10,821 nt of DNA from an uncultured Candidatus Competibacteraceae bacterium (lineage in GTDB: Bacteria > Pseudomonadota > Gammaproteobacteria > Competibacterales > Competibacteraceae), in the NCBI GenBank assembly GCA_937872125.1, contig CALMNY010000477.1, forward strand, positions 1 through 10,821, in the 5' to 3' direction. The notes under the pieces were generated by a model that did not search any database, had not been told where the DNA came from, and saw only the letters and a program-made list of their open reading frames with translations. Below, one piece after another: positions 4,664-10,821 of this stretch (positions are counted from its first letter, which is position 1; every line of letters begins with the position of its first letter). A program made the position numbers and the translations under genes.

Positions 4664-6648
4664 TCATTAACCAATGCGGCTACCGGCTGGACGAACGCCT
4701 CGCCCCGGGAGCCTATGGCGAAGTCTGGGCGGCCACAGCCCCCGACGGTCGTCCGGTGGCGATCAAGTTGGTCAACGTGGACCGGATGACGCAGGTGGAT
4801 CCCGCGTTCGGTTCGGCGTGGCGTGCCCATCTGGAACGGGAGATCGAATTTCTCTGTCAGTTGCGTGCCGAGGAGACCGCGCATATCGTCCAGTTGCTGG
4901 ACCACGGTGACGTGGACGGGCAACCGGCGCTGGTGCTGGAACGGTTGCAGGCGAGCCTGGATCAGTGGTTAAAACAGACGCCACAACCGCTTCCCGCGCG
5001 CCAGGTGCTGAACTGGGCGCAGCAAATCCTCGCTGGTCTGACGACCGTCCACGAACATAAGCTGATCTACCGCGATCTCAAATTCAGCAACGTGCTGGTC
5101 GGGGACAACGGTCAACGCCTGAAGCTGGCTGATTTTGGCACGCTCAAACCACCACGGGACGAGGGGACGGTCTCCTTTGCTGGCACTCCGACAGCCATGG
5201 CCCCGGAACAACGGTTGCCAGCGCGCTGTCAGGACGGGCAGCCGGTCTACGATTTCGACTATCGCGCCGACTTCTACGCGCTGGGGTTGATCCTGTTCGC
5301 CCTGTTCACCGGCCAAAGAACCCTCGCCTCCCAGCTCGAAATTGAGCAGATGCTGGATCGGGTTGGTCACGAAGGCGCGAGTCGGGAAGGGCAAAACCTG
5401 GGCGGGCTGAATGACCAGGAAAAAAGCGGGTTGAAACGCGCGCTCTGGGCGCGGATCGTCGGCGAAATCACTTTTGGCCCTGAGCACGCTCGCTTGGCAG
5501 CGCAAGCACAGGAACTGTACGAACTGATTCTGGCGCTGCTGGCTCCGCGCCAGGAAGACCGCCCCGCTTCCGCTGAACCGATCCACGCGGTGCTGGAGGC
5601 GACACTGGCGGCGTTACCGGCGGAAAGCCCGCTACCGTCCGTTGCCCTCCCTTCCCCCAACCCAAAAACTCCCTCCCCGCTGGTGGGGGAGGGTAGAGAT
5701 AGGGGAGCGGAACGGCCATCGCCTGGCCCGACCCGGCGCGGCTGGATTTATGCCCTTATTGGAGTAGCCGGGCTGGCTGTCGCCGCCTTCGGGCTGAATC
5801 ACTGGGGGATGTTTCCAGATACCCCGTTCTCTTTTGTCAAACGCACCTTCGCACCGGAGCAGCCCGCGCCCCCGGTTACGCCCCCGCCGGTAGCAGCGTC
5901 CACGCCTGCGCCGCCGGTTGCCAAACCTGCTGCACCGCCCGCACCTGCGCCAACGCCTGTAGTTGTACCCACGCCCGCGCCGCCGGTTGCCAAACCTGCT
6001 GCGCTGCCCGCGCCTGCGCCATCGGTTGTTCAACCTGCGGCTCCGCCTGTGCCCGCGCCCCCATGGCGCGATCCGCTGGCCATAGGGGAATTGGGGCCGG
6101 AGTTGATCGTAGCGCCCGCTGGAACGCTGACGCTTCCCGGCGTGAATGGTCAACCCGGCCACACGGTGGCGATCCAGCCGTTCGCGCTGGCTTCCCAGCC
6201 AGTGACCTTCGCCGATTACGCACTTTTTGCACGGCAGGCTGGCCGCTCGTTGCCTTACGATGGCGGCCTTCGCCTCGAAGAACGCGCCACGCGCCCGGTG
6301 ACGTACATTACCTGGGACGAGGCGCAAGCCTACGTCGAGTGGTTGTCGCAACAGACCGGCCAGCACTACCGCCTGCCCAGCGAGGCCGAGTGGACTTACG
6401 CCGAGCAGGCGAATGTCGGCAAGCGTGGCGGCGTTGCCTGGGAGTGGGTGGCGGATTGCGCCGGCGGTGATCCGTCCGCCCTGCCGTTCTCACAGACCGC
6501 TCGAGGCCAGGAAGAGGGCGGCGATTGCCGCCGGCGCGTGCGGCGCGGCGGCGGAGTCAGCGGCGAACCTTTTCCCGCCGATCAGGGCAGTCGAGACCTC
6601 GGGTTTCGGGTGGTGCGAGAGCCGAGTCCGGCTGAAATGCAGCCATAA
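4642..6648 (+). CDS. Transmembrane Ser/Thr kinase with C-terminal FGE-sulfatase-like domain
   Basis: This is a 668-residue protein. The kinase domain (about 13-325) has a Gly loop GAYGEV (23-28), Lys42 in VAIK, catalytic loop YRDLKFSN with Asp145 and Asn150 (YRD instead of HRD), DFG at 164-166 and APE at 187-189, so it should be active. A juxtamembrane linker carries a REP-like insertion, then one membrane span at about 368-385 (after RRG, so the kinase is cytoplasmic). A Pro/Ala-rich spacer (about 400-475) follows, with a 23-residue repeat. The periplasmic end (478-660) is FGE-sulfatase/C-lectin-like: RLPSEAEW (577-584), WEWVADC (600-606), VRRGGG (633-638) and GFRVV (654-658). Only 15 residues separate the first two motifs, far fewer than in full-length relatives, and the usual active-site cysteine pair is not evident. 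It is therefore probably a ligand-binding sensor rather than an oxidase. It overlaps the deacetylase end by 22 bases. Confidence 0.9.
   Translation: MRNGDTLIINQCGYRLDERLAPGAYGEVWAATAPDGRPVAIKLVNVDRMTQVDPAFGSAWRAHLEREIEFLCQLRAEETAHIVQLLDHGDVDGQPALVLERLQASLDQWLKQTPQPLPARQVLNWAQQILAGLTTVHEHKLIYRDLKFSNVLVGDNGQRLKLADFGTLKPPRDEGTVSFAGTPTAMAPEQRLPARCQDGQPVYDFDYRADFYALGLILFALFTGQRTLASQLEIEQMLDRVGHEGASREGQNLGGLNDQEKSGLKRALWARIVGEITFGPEHARLAAQAQELYELILALLAPRQEDRPASAEPIHAVLEATLAALPAESPLPSVALPSPNPKTPSPLVGEGRDRGAERPSPGPTRRGWIYALIGVAGLAVAAFGLNHWGMFPDTPFSFVKRTFAPEQPAPPVTPPPVAASTPAPPVAKPAAPPAPAPTPVVVPTPAPPVAKPAALPAPAPSVVQPAAPPVPAPPWRDPLAIGELGPELIVAPAGTLTLPGVNGQPGHTVAIQPFALASQPVTFADYALFARQAGRSLPYDGGLRLEERATRPVTYITWDEAQAYVEWLSQQTGQHYRLPSEAEWTYAEQANVGKRGGVAWEWVADCAGGDPSALPFSQTARGQEEGGDCRRRVRRGGGVSGEPFPADQGSRDLGFRVVREPSPAEMQP
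5671..5693. repeat. REP-like palindrome captured inside the kinase coding sequence
   Basis: CCCTCCCC (5671-5678) and GGGGAGGG (5686-5693) form a perfect 8-bp stem with a seven-base loop. With the flanking CCCAACCC-type bases it looks like the intergenic repeats common in proteobacteria. Here it is translated as PSPLVGEG in the linker between kinase and membrane span without breaking the frame. Confidence 0.65.
5902..6023 (+). repeat. 69-nt direct repeat encoding the Pro/Ala-rich spacer
   Basis: GCGCCGCCGGTTGCCAAACC begins at 5908 and again at 5977, a 69-base (23-residue) period. Similarity extends through the following PAAxPAPAP segment. The repeat encodes the flexible spacer that holds the FGE-like domain away from the membrane and is a likely site of length variation. 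Confidence 0.8.
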
Positions 6649-6721
6649 GACAGAGCGTTCCTGACTGGTTGATTGATGTTCGTTTGCCCGATCCACCTCC
6701 ACCAGTTCATCCCATCCATAG

Positions 6722-6726
6722 AAGGA
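6722..6726 (+). promoter_or_regulatory. Ribosome-binding site deciding the OmpA-like start
   Basis: AAGGA ends six bases before the ATG at 6733. The frame is open to upstream starts (TTG 6673, ATG 6676), but only 6733 has this site and places the signal peptide at the N terminus. Confidence 0.7.
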
Positions 6727-6732
6727 AAACTC

Positions 6733-7632
6733 ATGTCAATCCCTATGCGGCTATTATGGGTTCTGCTGGGCATGGCATTCGTCAACCTGGTTCAGGCCGA
6801 CTGCCAGGCAATTTACCAGCGGGCGAAAAATGCCGATCTCGCCACTCTGGAAACCCTCTACCGGGAAGCCCGCAGCGCCCCGGATTGCGACGATGCGTTC
6901 CGGGCGAAGCTGGGCCAACGGGTGAGCAACGAACTCCTGCGTCAGACCCAGGCCCGGCTTCAGCAAGACCCCAAGGCCGATGTCACCGAACTGCTCGACC
7001 GCGCCCTGAGCTACGCCCGCCCGTGGCAGGCGCTGGCCATGCGCGGCGATCTGCGCCACGACCGGCGCGACTATTATCGGGCGGCCCTGGACTATCAGGA
7101 GGCGCTGGAAATCGTCGCGGATCCGAAAGCTACGCCTAATCCGCCCCCCCAGACGCAGATCGGCGACCTGTTCAAAAAAGCCGAGCGCAGCCGCCTGCTG
7201 GCCGACCGCTACCCTCCCACTACGAACAGTCGCTCCACTGGCGAGCCGGCGGGGCTGGCGGCTACCAGCATTCGGGGTTTCGTGCCGGAACGGGTGGCTT
7301 TACCGATCACTTTTGAATACGACTCCACTGAATTCGACGCCAAAGGCCAGGCCGCCGCCGCCGACCTGCTGGATTTCCTGACCCGCCAGGGCCAGCAGGA
7401 GATCACGCTGATCGGCCATACTGATCCCCGGGGTGATGACGCCTACAATCTCGCGCTGTCGCAGCGCCGGGCCGAGGCGGTGAAACGGTTCCTGCAAGCC
7501 AGGAATTACGCCGGAACCATCCATACCGAGGGGCGGGGCAAGCGGGAACCGCTGGCCGTAGATGATCCCCAGACCTATTCAGAGGACGAACTGCACCGCT
7601 TGCAACGACGGGTTGAACTGCGCCGGAATTGA
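6733..7632 (+). CDS. OmpA-family peptidoglycan-binding envelope protein
   Basis: This is a 299-residue protein with a short signal peptide (MSIPMRLLWVLLGMAFVNLV, then QA-D; cleavage near residue 22). Residues about 23-140 are helical and end in a TPR-like pair (RGDLRHDRRDYYRAALDYQEAL). A disordered Pro/Ser/Thr linker leads to an OmpA C-terminal domain at about 185-297. This domain has FEYDSTEFDAKG, the IGHTDPRG motif with Asp231, and NLALSQRRA with Arg246. That Asp/Arg pair binds the diaminopimelate of peptidoglycan. There is no beta-barrel, and no lipobox at the predicted cleavage site, so it is probably a soluble periplasmic protein held on the cell wall. It lies 84 bases after the kinase and 18 bases before the second caspase, and may anchor or localise the module. 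Confidence 0.86.
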   Translation: MSIPMRLLWVLLGMAFVNLVQADCQAIYQRAKNADLATLETLYREARSAPDCDDAFRAKLGQRVSNELLRQTQARLQQDPKADVTELLDRALSYARPWQALAMRGDLRHDRRDYYRAALDYQEALEIVADPKATPNPPPQTQIGDLFKKAERSRLLADRYPPTTNSRSTGEPAGLAATSIRGFVPERVALPITFEYDSTEFDAKGQAAAADLLDFLTRQGQQEITLIGHTDPRGDDAYNLALSQRRAEAVKRFLQARNYAGTIHTEGRGKREPLAVDDPQTYSEDELHRLQRRVELRRN

Positions 7633-7637
7633 ACGCT

Positions 7638-7643
7638 TGGGAG
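7638..7643 (+). promoter_or_regulatory. Ribosome-binding site of second caspase gene
   Basis: TGGGAG, seven bases before the ATG at 7651, within an 18-base intergenic gap. This supports the chosen start and independent initiation within one transcript. Confidence 0.5.
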
Positions 7644-7650
7644 CCAAACC

Positions 7651-9237
7651 ATGACCGTAAAAACCCGATCACTGCCTGGTCGAGATGCTCTTTGGGGTTA
7701 TGTCCGGCTGGCTGGCCTGCTGGGCGCGTTATGGACCTTGCCCGCTTCGGCGGCGACGCTGGGGCTGGTGGTCGGCATTGACCAGTATCGCTACAAACCC
7801 GTTCTGAAGGGCGCGATCAACGATGCCCGCGCTATCCGGGCGGCGCTGGAAGCGGCGGGCGTCCAGGACATCGTGATGTTGCTGAATGAGCAAGCAACCC
7901 GCGAAACCGTCCGGAACGCCTGGAATCAGCAGGCCGCCAAGGCCAAACCCGGCGACACCCTGATCTTTACCTACGCTGGCCACGGCGGTCAGGAACCGGA
8001 GCGGGTGCGCGGGAACGAGGCGGACGGCAAGGATGAGGCCCTGCTACTCGCCGGTTTCCAGGAAATCCGGCCGGGCAACGGCCAGCGCATTGTGGATGAC
8101 GAACTCGACCAGTGGTTCCGCGCCGCCAGTTCGCTCAATATCATTTTCGTGGCCGACGCCTGTTACTCAGGCACGTTGACCCGTTCCATTGATCCCCGCG
8201 CCGCCTTCCTGGGCCGCCGCACCATCGGCGACTATGGCCCCATCAAGGACGACGAACTGCCGCCGCCGGTCGCCCGGCCCCAAGCCGGCGAACCGCAGCT
8301 ACCCAATGTTACCTTCCTGGCCGCCAGCCGGGAAAACGAAACCACGCCGGAGGTGGTCATTGATGGCCAACCCCATGGCGCTTTGAGCTGGGCTTTCGCC
8401 CAGGCGCTGCGCGGCGCGGCAGACGCCAACCGCGACCGCGCCCTGACCCGGCAGGAATTGCAGGGCTACATCGAGGAGACGGTGCGGATGTACGCCGAAG
8501 CGCGCCAGCATCCGACGGTGCAACCGCTGGCCGATTCCCACCGGGCCATTCTGCCCGCCGCCGAACGGCCGGCCGAGCGGACGCCGGCGCCGCCCACCTT
8601 GCGCCTGCGCGTGCTGGGTTTGGCGGATGCTGAAGGTCGGGCGCTGCTCGGCCAGGTTCCCGGCGCTGAACCGGCGACAGGCCAACAGCCGCCGGACCTG
8701 GTGTGGGATGCCAGTCAGCAGCAGGCGCTCAGCGGCCAGGGCGATGTAGTCGCCTATGAGGTCAAGGATGCGGCGGCGTTGCGGCAAGTAGTCGCCAAGT
8801 GGCGGCTGCTGGCCACAGTCAAGGCGCTGAGCGCCCCCCACAGCCTGCGGTTGCGGCTGGAGCCGGGCGATGGCTTGCATCGCCAAGGGACCGTGGTTTC
8901 CATCACGCTCGACGGCCACCGGCACCGTTATCTCACGTTGTTTAATCTGGCGGCGGATGGCACGGTGCAGTTTCTTTACCCCAAGCCGGGTGATGCGAAG
9001 ACCGTGGCGACCGACCAGCCCTTCAAGCTGGCGGACAGCACCCAAATTATTTCCCCGTTCGGGGCCGATCACCTGGTCGCCGTGGTGACCCCCACGGAAC
9101 CGACTGATTTTCAAACCCGGTTGCGCGGTCTGGATGGCCGGCCGGAAGCGGACGCTCTGGATCGCGTCCTGCGGGAGACGGATTGGGGTCACTATCAGAT
9201 GGGCGTGTTGGGCCTGTACACCGCGCCGGGGAAGTAG
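7651..9237 (+). CDS. Secreted caspase-like protease with EF-hand-like loop and DUF4384-like region
   Basis: This is a 528-residue protein with a signal peptide (hydrophobic about 20-34, cleavage near ASA-A). The caspase domain opens with LGLVVGIDQY and has catalytic His111 in YAGHGGQ and Cys171 in VADACYSGTLTRS. An acidic GNEADGKDEALL stretch follows the histidine, as in type I metacaspases and orthocaspases, which cut after Arg or Lys; that specificity is inferred. Near the end of the caspase domain, DANRDRALTRQEL (258-270) fits a calcium-binding EF-hand loop. The C-terminal part (about 405-482) has RYLTLFNLAADGTVQFLYP, typical of DUF4384 regions found behind bacterial caspases. It shares its layout with the third caspase (70 bases downstream), but the two are clearly diverged. 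No inhibitory or regulatory partner is evident. Confidence 0.9.
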   Translation: MTVKTRSLPGRDALWGYVRLAGLLGALWTLPASAATLGLVVGIDQYRYKPVLKGAINDARAIRAALEAAGVQDIVMLLNEQATRETVRNAWNQQAAKAKPGDTLIFTYAGHGGQEPERVRGNEADGKDEALLLAGFQEIRPGNGQRIVDDELDQWFRAASSLNIIFVADACYSGTLTRSIDPRAAFLGRRTIGDYGPIKDDELPPPVARPQAGEPQLPNVTFLAASRENETTPEVVIDGQPHGALSWAFAQALRGAADANRDRALTRQELQGYIEETVRMYAEARQHPTVQPLADSHRAILPAAERPAERTPAPPTLRLRVLGLADAEGRALLGQVPGAEPATGQQPPDLVWDASQQQALSGQGDVVAYEVKDAAALRQVVAKWRLLATVKALSAPHSLRLRLEPGDGLHRQGTVVSITLDGHRHRYLTLFNLAADGTVQFLYPKPGDAKTVATDQPFKLADSTQIISPFGADHLVAVVTPTEPTDFQTRLRGLDGRPEADALDRVLRETDWGHYQMGVLGLYTAPGK

Positions 9238-9267
9238 TGAGTGGCGAGTGGCGAAAGCTCCCTATTT

Positions 9268-9299
9268 CCCTCTCTCCCTCTCTTTAAAGATGTGAGGAG
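9268..9299 (+). promoter_or_regulatory. Pyrimidine tract and ribosome-binding site before third caspase
   Basis: The 70-base gap (9238-9307) contains a repeated GAGTGGC near 9239-9252, a C/T tract CCCTCTCTCCCTCTCTTT (9268-9285) and GAGGAG (9294-9299). The GAGGAG lies eight bases before ATG 9308. It favours the ATG over the in-frame GTG at 9299, which overlaps the site itself. No clear promoter boxes are seen. Confidence 0.5.
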
Positions 9300-9307
9300 T
9301 GTTGAGC

Positions 9308-10759
9308 ATGAATCACAAGGGTTATCGTTGGCTGGGCCTGCTATTGGCGCTGAGTCTTTTCGCCATCCAAACTGCCAGCGGCGCGGATCGCGCCCTGCTG
9401 GTCGGCATTGATCAATACCTAAAGGTCAAACCCCTGGAGGGTTCCGCCAACGACGTACAGACTATGCGCCAGTTCGTGCTCGACACGCTGGGCTACCGCC
9501 CGGACCAGATTCAGGTGTTGCTGGACGGCGCAGCCACCCGCGCCGGCATCCTGAGCGCCCTGGATCGCTGGCTGATCGAGGGCAGCCGGCCCGGCGACCG
9601 GGTGCTGTTCTACTACAGCGGCCACGGTTTCCAGATGCCCGACGCTGATGGCGACGAAAAGGATCGTCTCGACGAGACGCTGGTCAGCGTGGACACCGAG
9701 CCGGATGACCAGGGCGGCTATCGCAACATGATCAGCGACGACGAATTGAAAACCCGCTTCGACCGCCTGGCCGACCGCCAGACGACCGTGATCATTGATT
9801 CCTGCCATTCGGGCACCATTACCCGGAGTCTGCTTGATCCCGGCGATACCCGCGCCCGCAAGACTCTCGATCCAGGCTCCTCCCGTCCGACCCGCGATTT
9901 CAGCAAGTCTCTGGCGGACCATCGCCATGAGGAAAGTCTGCTCAAGGGCAATGGCCGACGAGTGGTATGGAGCGCGGTCGCCGCCGCTCAGGTCGCTCTG
10001 GTGGATCAGGAGATCACGCCGCGCAGCGGGGTGTTCACCGGGCGCTTTCTGGCTGGCCTGCGCGACCGGAAGGCGGATCGCAATGGCAACGGCCAAGTGA
10101 GCTATGCAGAGCTGCTGGATTATCTTCGTCAGGAATCCGAGGGCTATTGCCAGCGACATCGTGGAGACTGTCGGCTTGGGCTGACCCCGACCCTGGAGGT
10201 GGACCCCGTTTACCTGGGCCAGCCCGTCTTCGCCTTTGAGGCAGGCAACCCGTTGCCCGTCCCCGAACTGGCTACGGAACTGCTGGCTCACGCCAATTCG
10301 CTGCAAGCCAGGTTGGAAATCCTGCCCGGCGCGGCCTTCCGCGTGGGGGAGGTGATGCAAATCCGGGTAACCAGCCCCCGCGATGGCTATCTGGTGGTGC
10401 TGGACCTCAACGCCCGTGGCCAGGTCACCCAGATTTTCCCTAACGAGTTCAGCGACAAGGCCGGCAAGGGCAACCGGATCACCGCCAGCCGGCCGATCAC
10501 GATTCCCGATGCCTATTACGGCTTCCAGTTTAAGGCCCAGGAACCACTGGGCCGGGGCCAACTGCTGGCCATCGTGAGCGAAGACCCGGCACCGCTGGAT
10601 GGACTGCTGGCCCGGCACAAGGATTTACAGGTGATCGCTCGTCCGGAGGCGTACCTGACTGCGCTGACCGAACCACTGCGGCAACCTTGGACCGGCGACC
10701 CGTTCAACCGGCAGGTCGAATGGTCGCTGGTGAAGGTCGAGTATGAGATCGGGCGGTAG
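9308..10759 (+). CDS. Secreted metacaspase-like protease with EF-hand-like loop and DUF4384-like region
   Basis: This is a 483-residue protein with a signal peptide (hydrophobic about 9-20, cleavage near ASG-A). The domain opens with RALLVGIDQYLKV. Catalytic His106 sits in YYSGHGFQ and Cys166 in IIDSCHSGTITRS. Between them is the acidic type I metacaspase/orthocaspase block DADGDEKDRLDETL (112-125), which in characterised relatives helps form the basic-residue S1 pocket and calcium response. ADRNGNGQVSYAELL (256-270) is a good EF-hand loop, at the same relative position as in the second caspase. Residues about 339-425 (YLVVLDLNARGQVTQIFP) form a DUF4384-like beta domain. Start 9308 is chosen from its ribosome-binding site. 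It is the last gene of the cluster; a REP-like palindrome follows 27 bases after the stop. Confidence 0.91.
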   Translation: MNHKGYRWLGLLLALSLFAIQTASGADRALLVGIDQYLKVKPLEGSANDVQTMRQFVLDTLGYRPDQIQVLLDGAATRAGILSALDRWLIEGSRPGDRVLFYYSGHGFQMPDADGDEKDRLDETLVSVDTEPDDQGGYRNMISDDELKTRFDRLADRQTTVIIDSCHSGTITRSLLDPGDTRARKTLDPGSSRPTRDFSKSLADHRHEESLLKGNGRRVVWSAVAAAQVALVDQEITPRSGVFTGRFLAGLRDRKADRNGNGQVSYAELLDYLRQESEGYCQRHRGDCRLGLTPTLEVDPVYLGQPVFAFEAGNPLPVPELATELLAHANSLQARLEILPGAAFRVGEVMQIRVTSPRDGYLVVLDLNARGQVTQIFPNEFSDKAGKGNRITASRPITIPDAYYGFQFKAQEPLGRGQLLAIVSEDPAPLDGLLARHKDLQVIARPEAYLTALTEPLRQPWTGDPFNRQVEWSLVKVEYEIGR

Positions 10760-10786
10760 GGCTTGATAAAAACTAACTTATTGATT

Positions 10787-10809
10787 GTAGGAGCGAGCTT
10801 GCTCGCGAT
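10787..10809. repeat. REP-like palindrome at the cluster's 3' end
   Basis: GTAGGAGCGAGCTTGCTCGC begins at 10787; GCGAGC (10793-10798) and GCTCGC (10801-10806) are perfect inverted repeats around TT. This core is very similar to the REP sequences abundant in Pseudomonas genomes. It may stabilise the mRNA 3' end. No T-tract follows. Confidence 0.75.
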
Positions 10810-10821
10810 ATGAAGGTCAGC

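Noticed and set aside
5902..6023. CRISPR-like array
   Set aside because: There are only two units, and both are in frame in a protein spacer with no variable spacers. It is a coding repeat.
5632..6366. Minus-strand Arg/Gly-rich open frame opposite the kinase spacer
   Set aside because: Its composition simply mirrors the Pro/Ala-rich coding repeat on the plus strand.
6535..6612. Kinase C terminus as the DGR variable repeat
   Set aside because: It aligns with the TR only as protein anchors. The bases differ in length and at non-adenine positions, whereas a VR should match outside template A's.
8299..9192. Minus-strand open frame opposite the second caspase
   Set aside because: It has low-complexity, Arg/Gln-rich content and no family signature, and fully overlaps a well-supported gene.
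9419..10618. Long minus-strand open frame opposite the third caspase
   Set aside because: It is a shadow of a gene with intact catalytic motifs in G+C-rich DNA. Its translation shows no recognisable domain.

Overview
The window looks like accessory DNA from a G+C-rich environmental proteobacterium. A 60-base sample of the kinase gene counts 40/60 G+C by hand. The gene mix (a diversity-generating retroelement, several secreted caspase-like proteases, a membrane Ser/Thr kinase with a sulfatase-modifying-factor domain, and REP-like palindromes) is typical of aggregate-forming or multicellular Gammaproteobacteria such as the Competibacteraceae. That taxonomic guess is an inference from gene content only. 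Every convincing gene is on the + strand.

Layout. (1) Positions 1-491 hold the 3' end of a reverse transcriptase (RT) of the diversity-generating-retroelement (DGR) class. It is followed directly by an adenine-rich template repeat (TR, about 500-618) that would encode the end of a C-type-lectin/FGE-sulfatase-type variable domain. A strong hairpin at 631-654 and a weaker one at 676-694 follow. The variable repeat (VR), its target gene and any Avd accessory gene are not in the window and presumably lie upstream. (2) Positions 870-1594 hold a compact, less G+C-rich toxin-antitoxin pair: a UPF0175-type antitoxin and a DUF3368 PIN-domain toxin overlapping by ATGA. (3) Positions 1750-10759 hold six co-directional genes with short gaps or overlaps, probably one operon or two adjacent ones: a caspase with two LprI-like domains; a NodB-type polysaccharide deacetylase; a transmembrane Ser/Thr kinase with an FGE-like tail; an OmpA-like peptidoglycan-binding protein; and two further caspases with C-terminal DUF4384-like regions. 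(4) A REP-like palindrome lies past the last gene.

How they may work together. Five of the six genes in the cluster encode proteins with an N-terminal export signal, and the kinase has one membrane segment that would put its kinase domain in the cytoplasm and its FGE-like domain in the periplasm. The cluster therefore looks like an envelope-sensing module. An outer FGE-like sensor could talk to an inner kinase, with a peptidoglycan anchor, a cell-wall or polysaccharide deacetylase and three exported cysteine proteases acting in the same compartment. The TR encodes the end of the same fold that forms the kinase tail, so the neighbouring DGR may diversify a related sensor. These functional links are inference; the catalytic motifs and gene order are read directly from the sequence.
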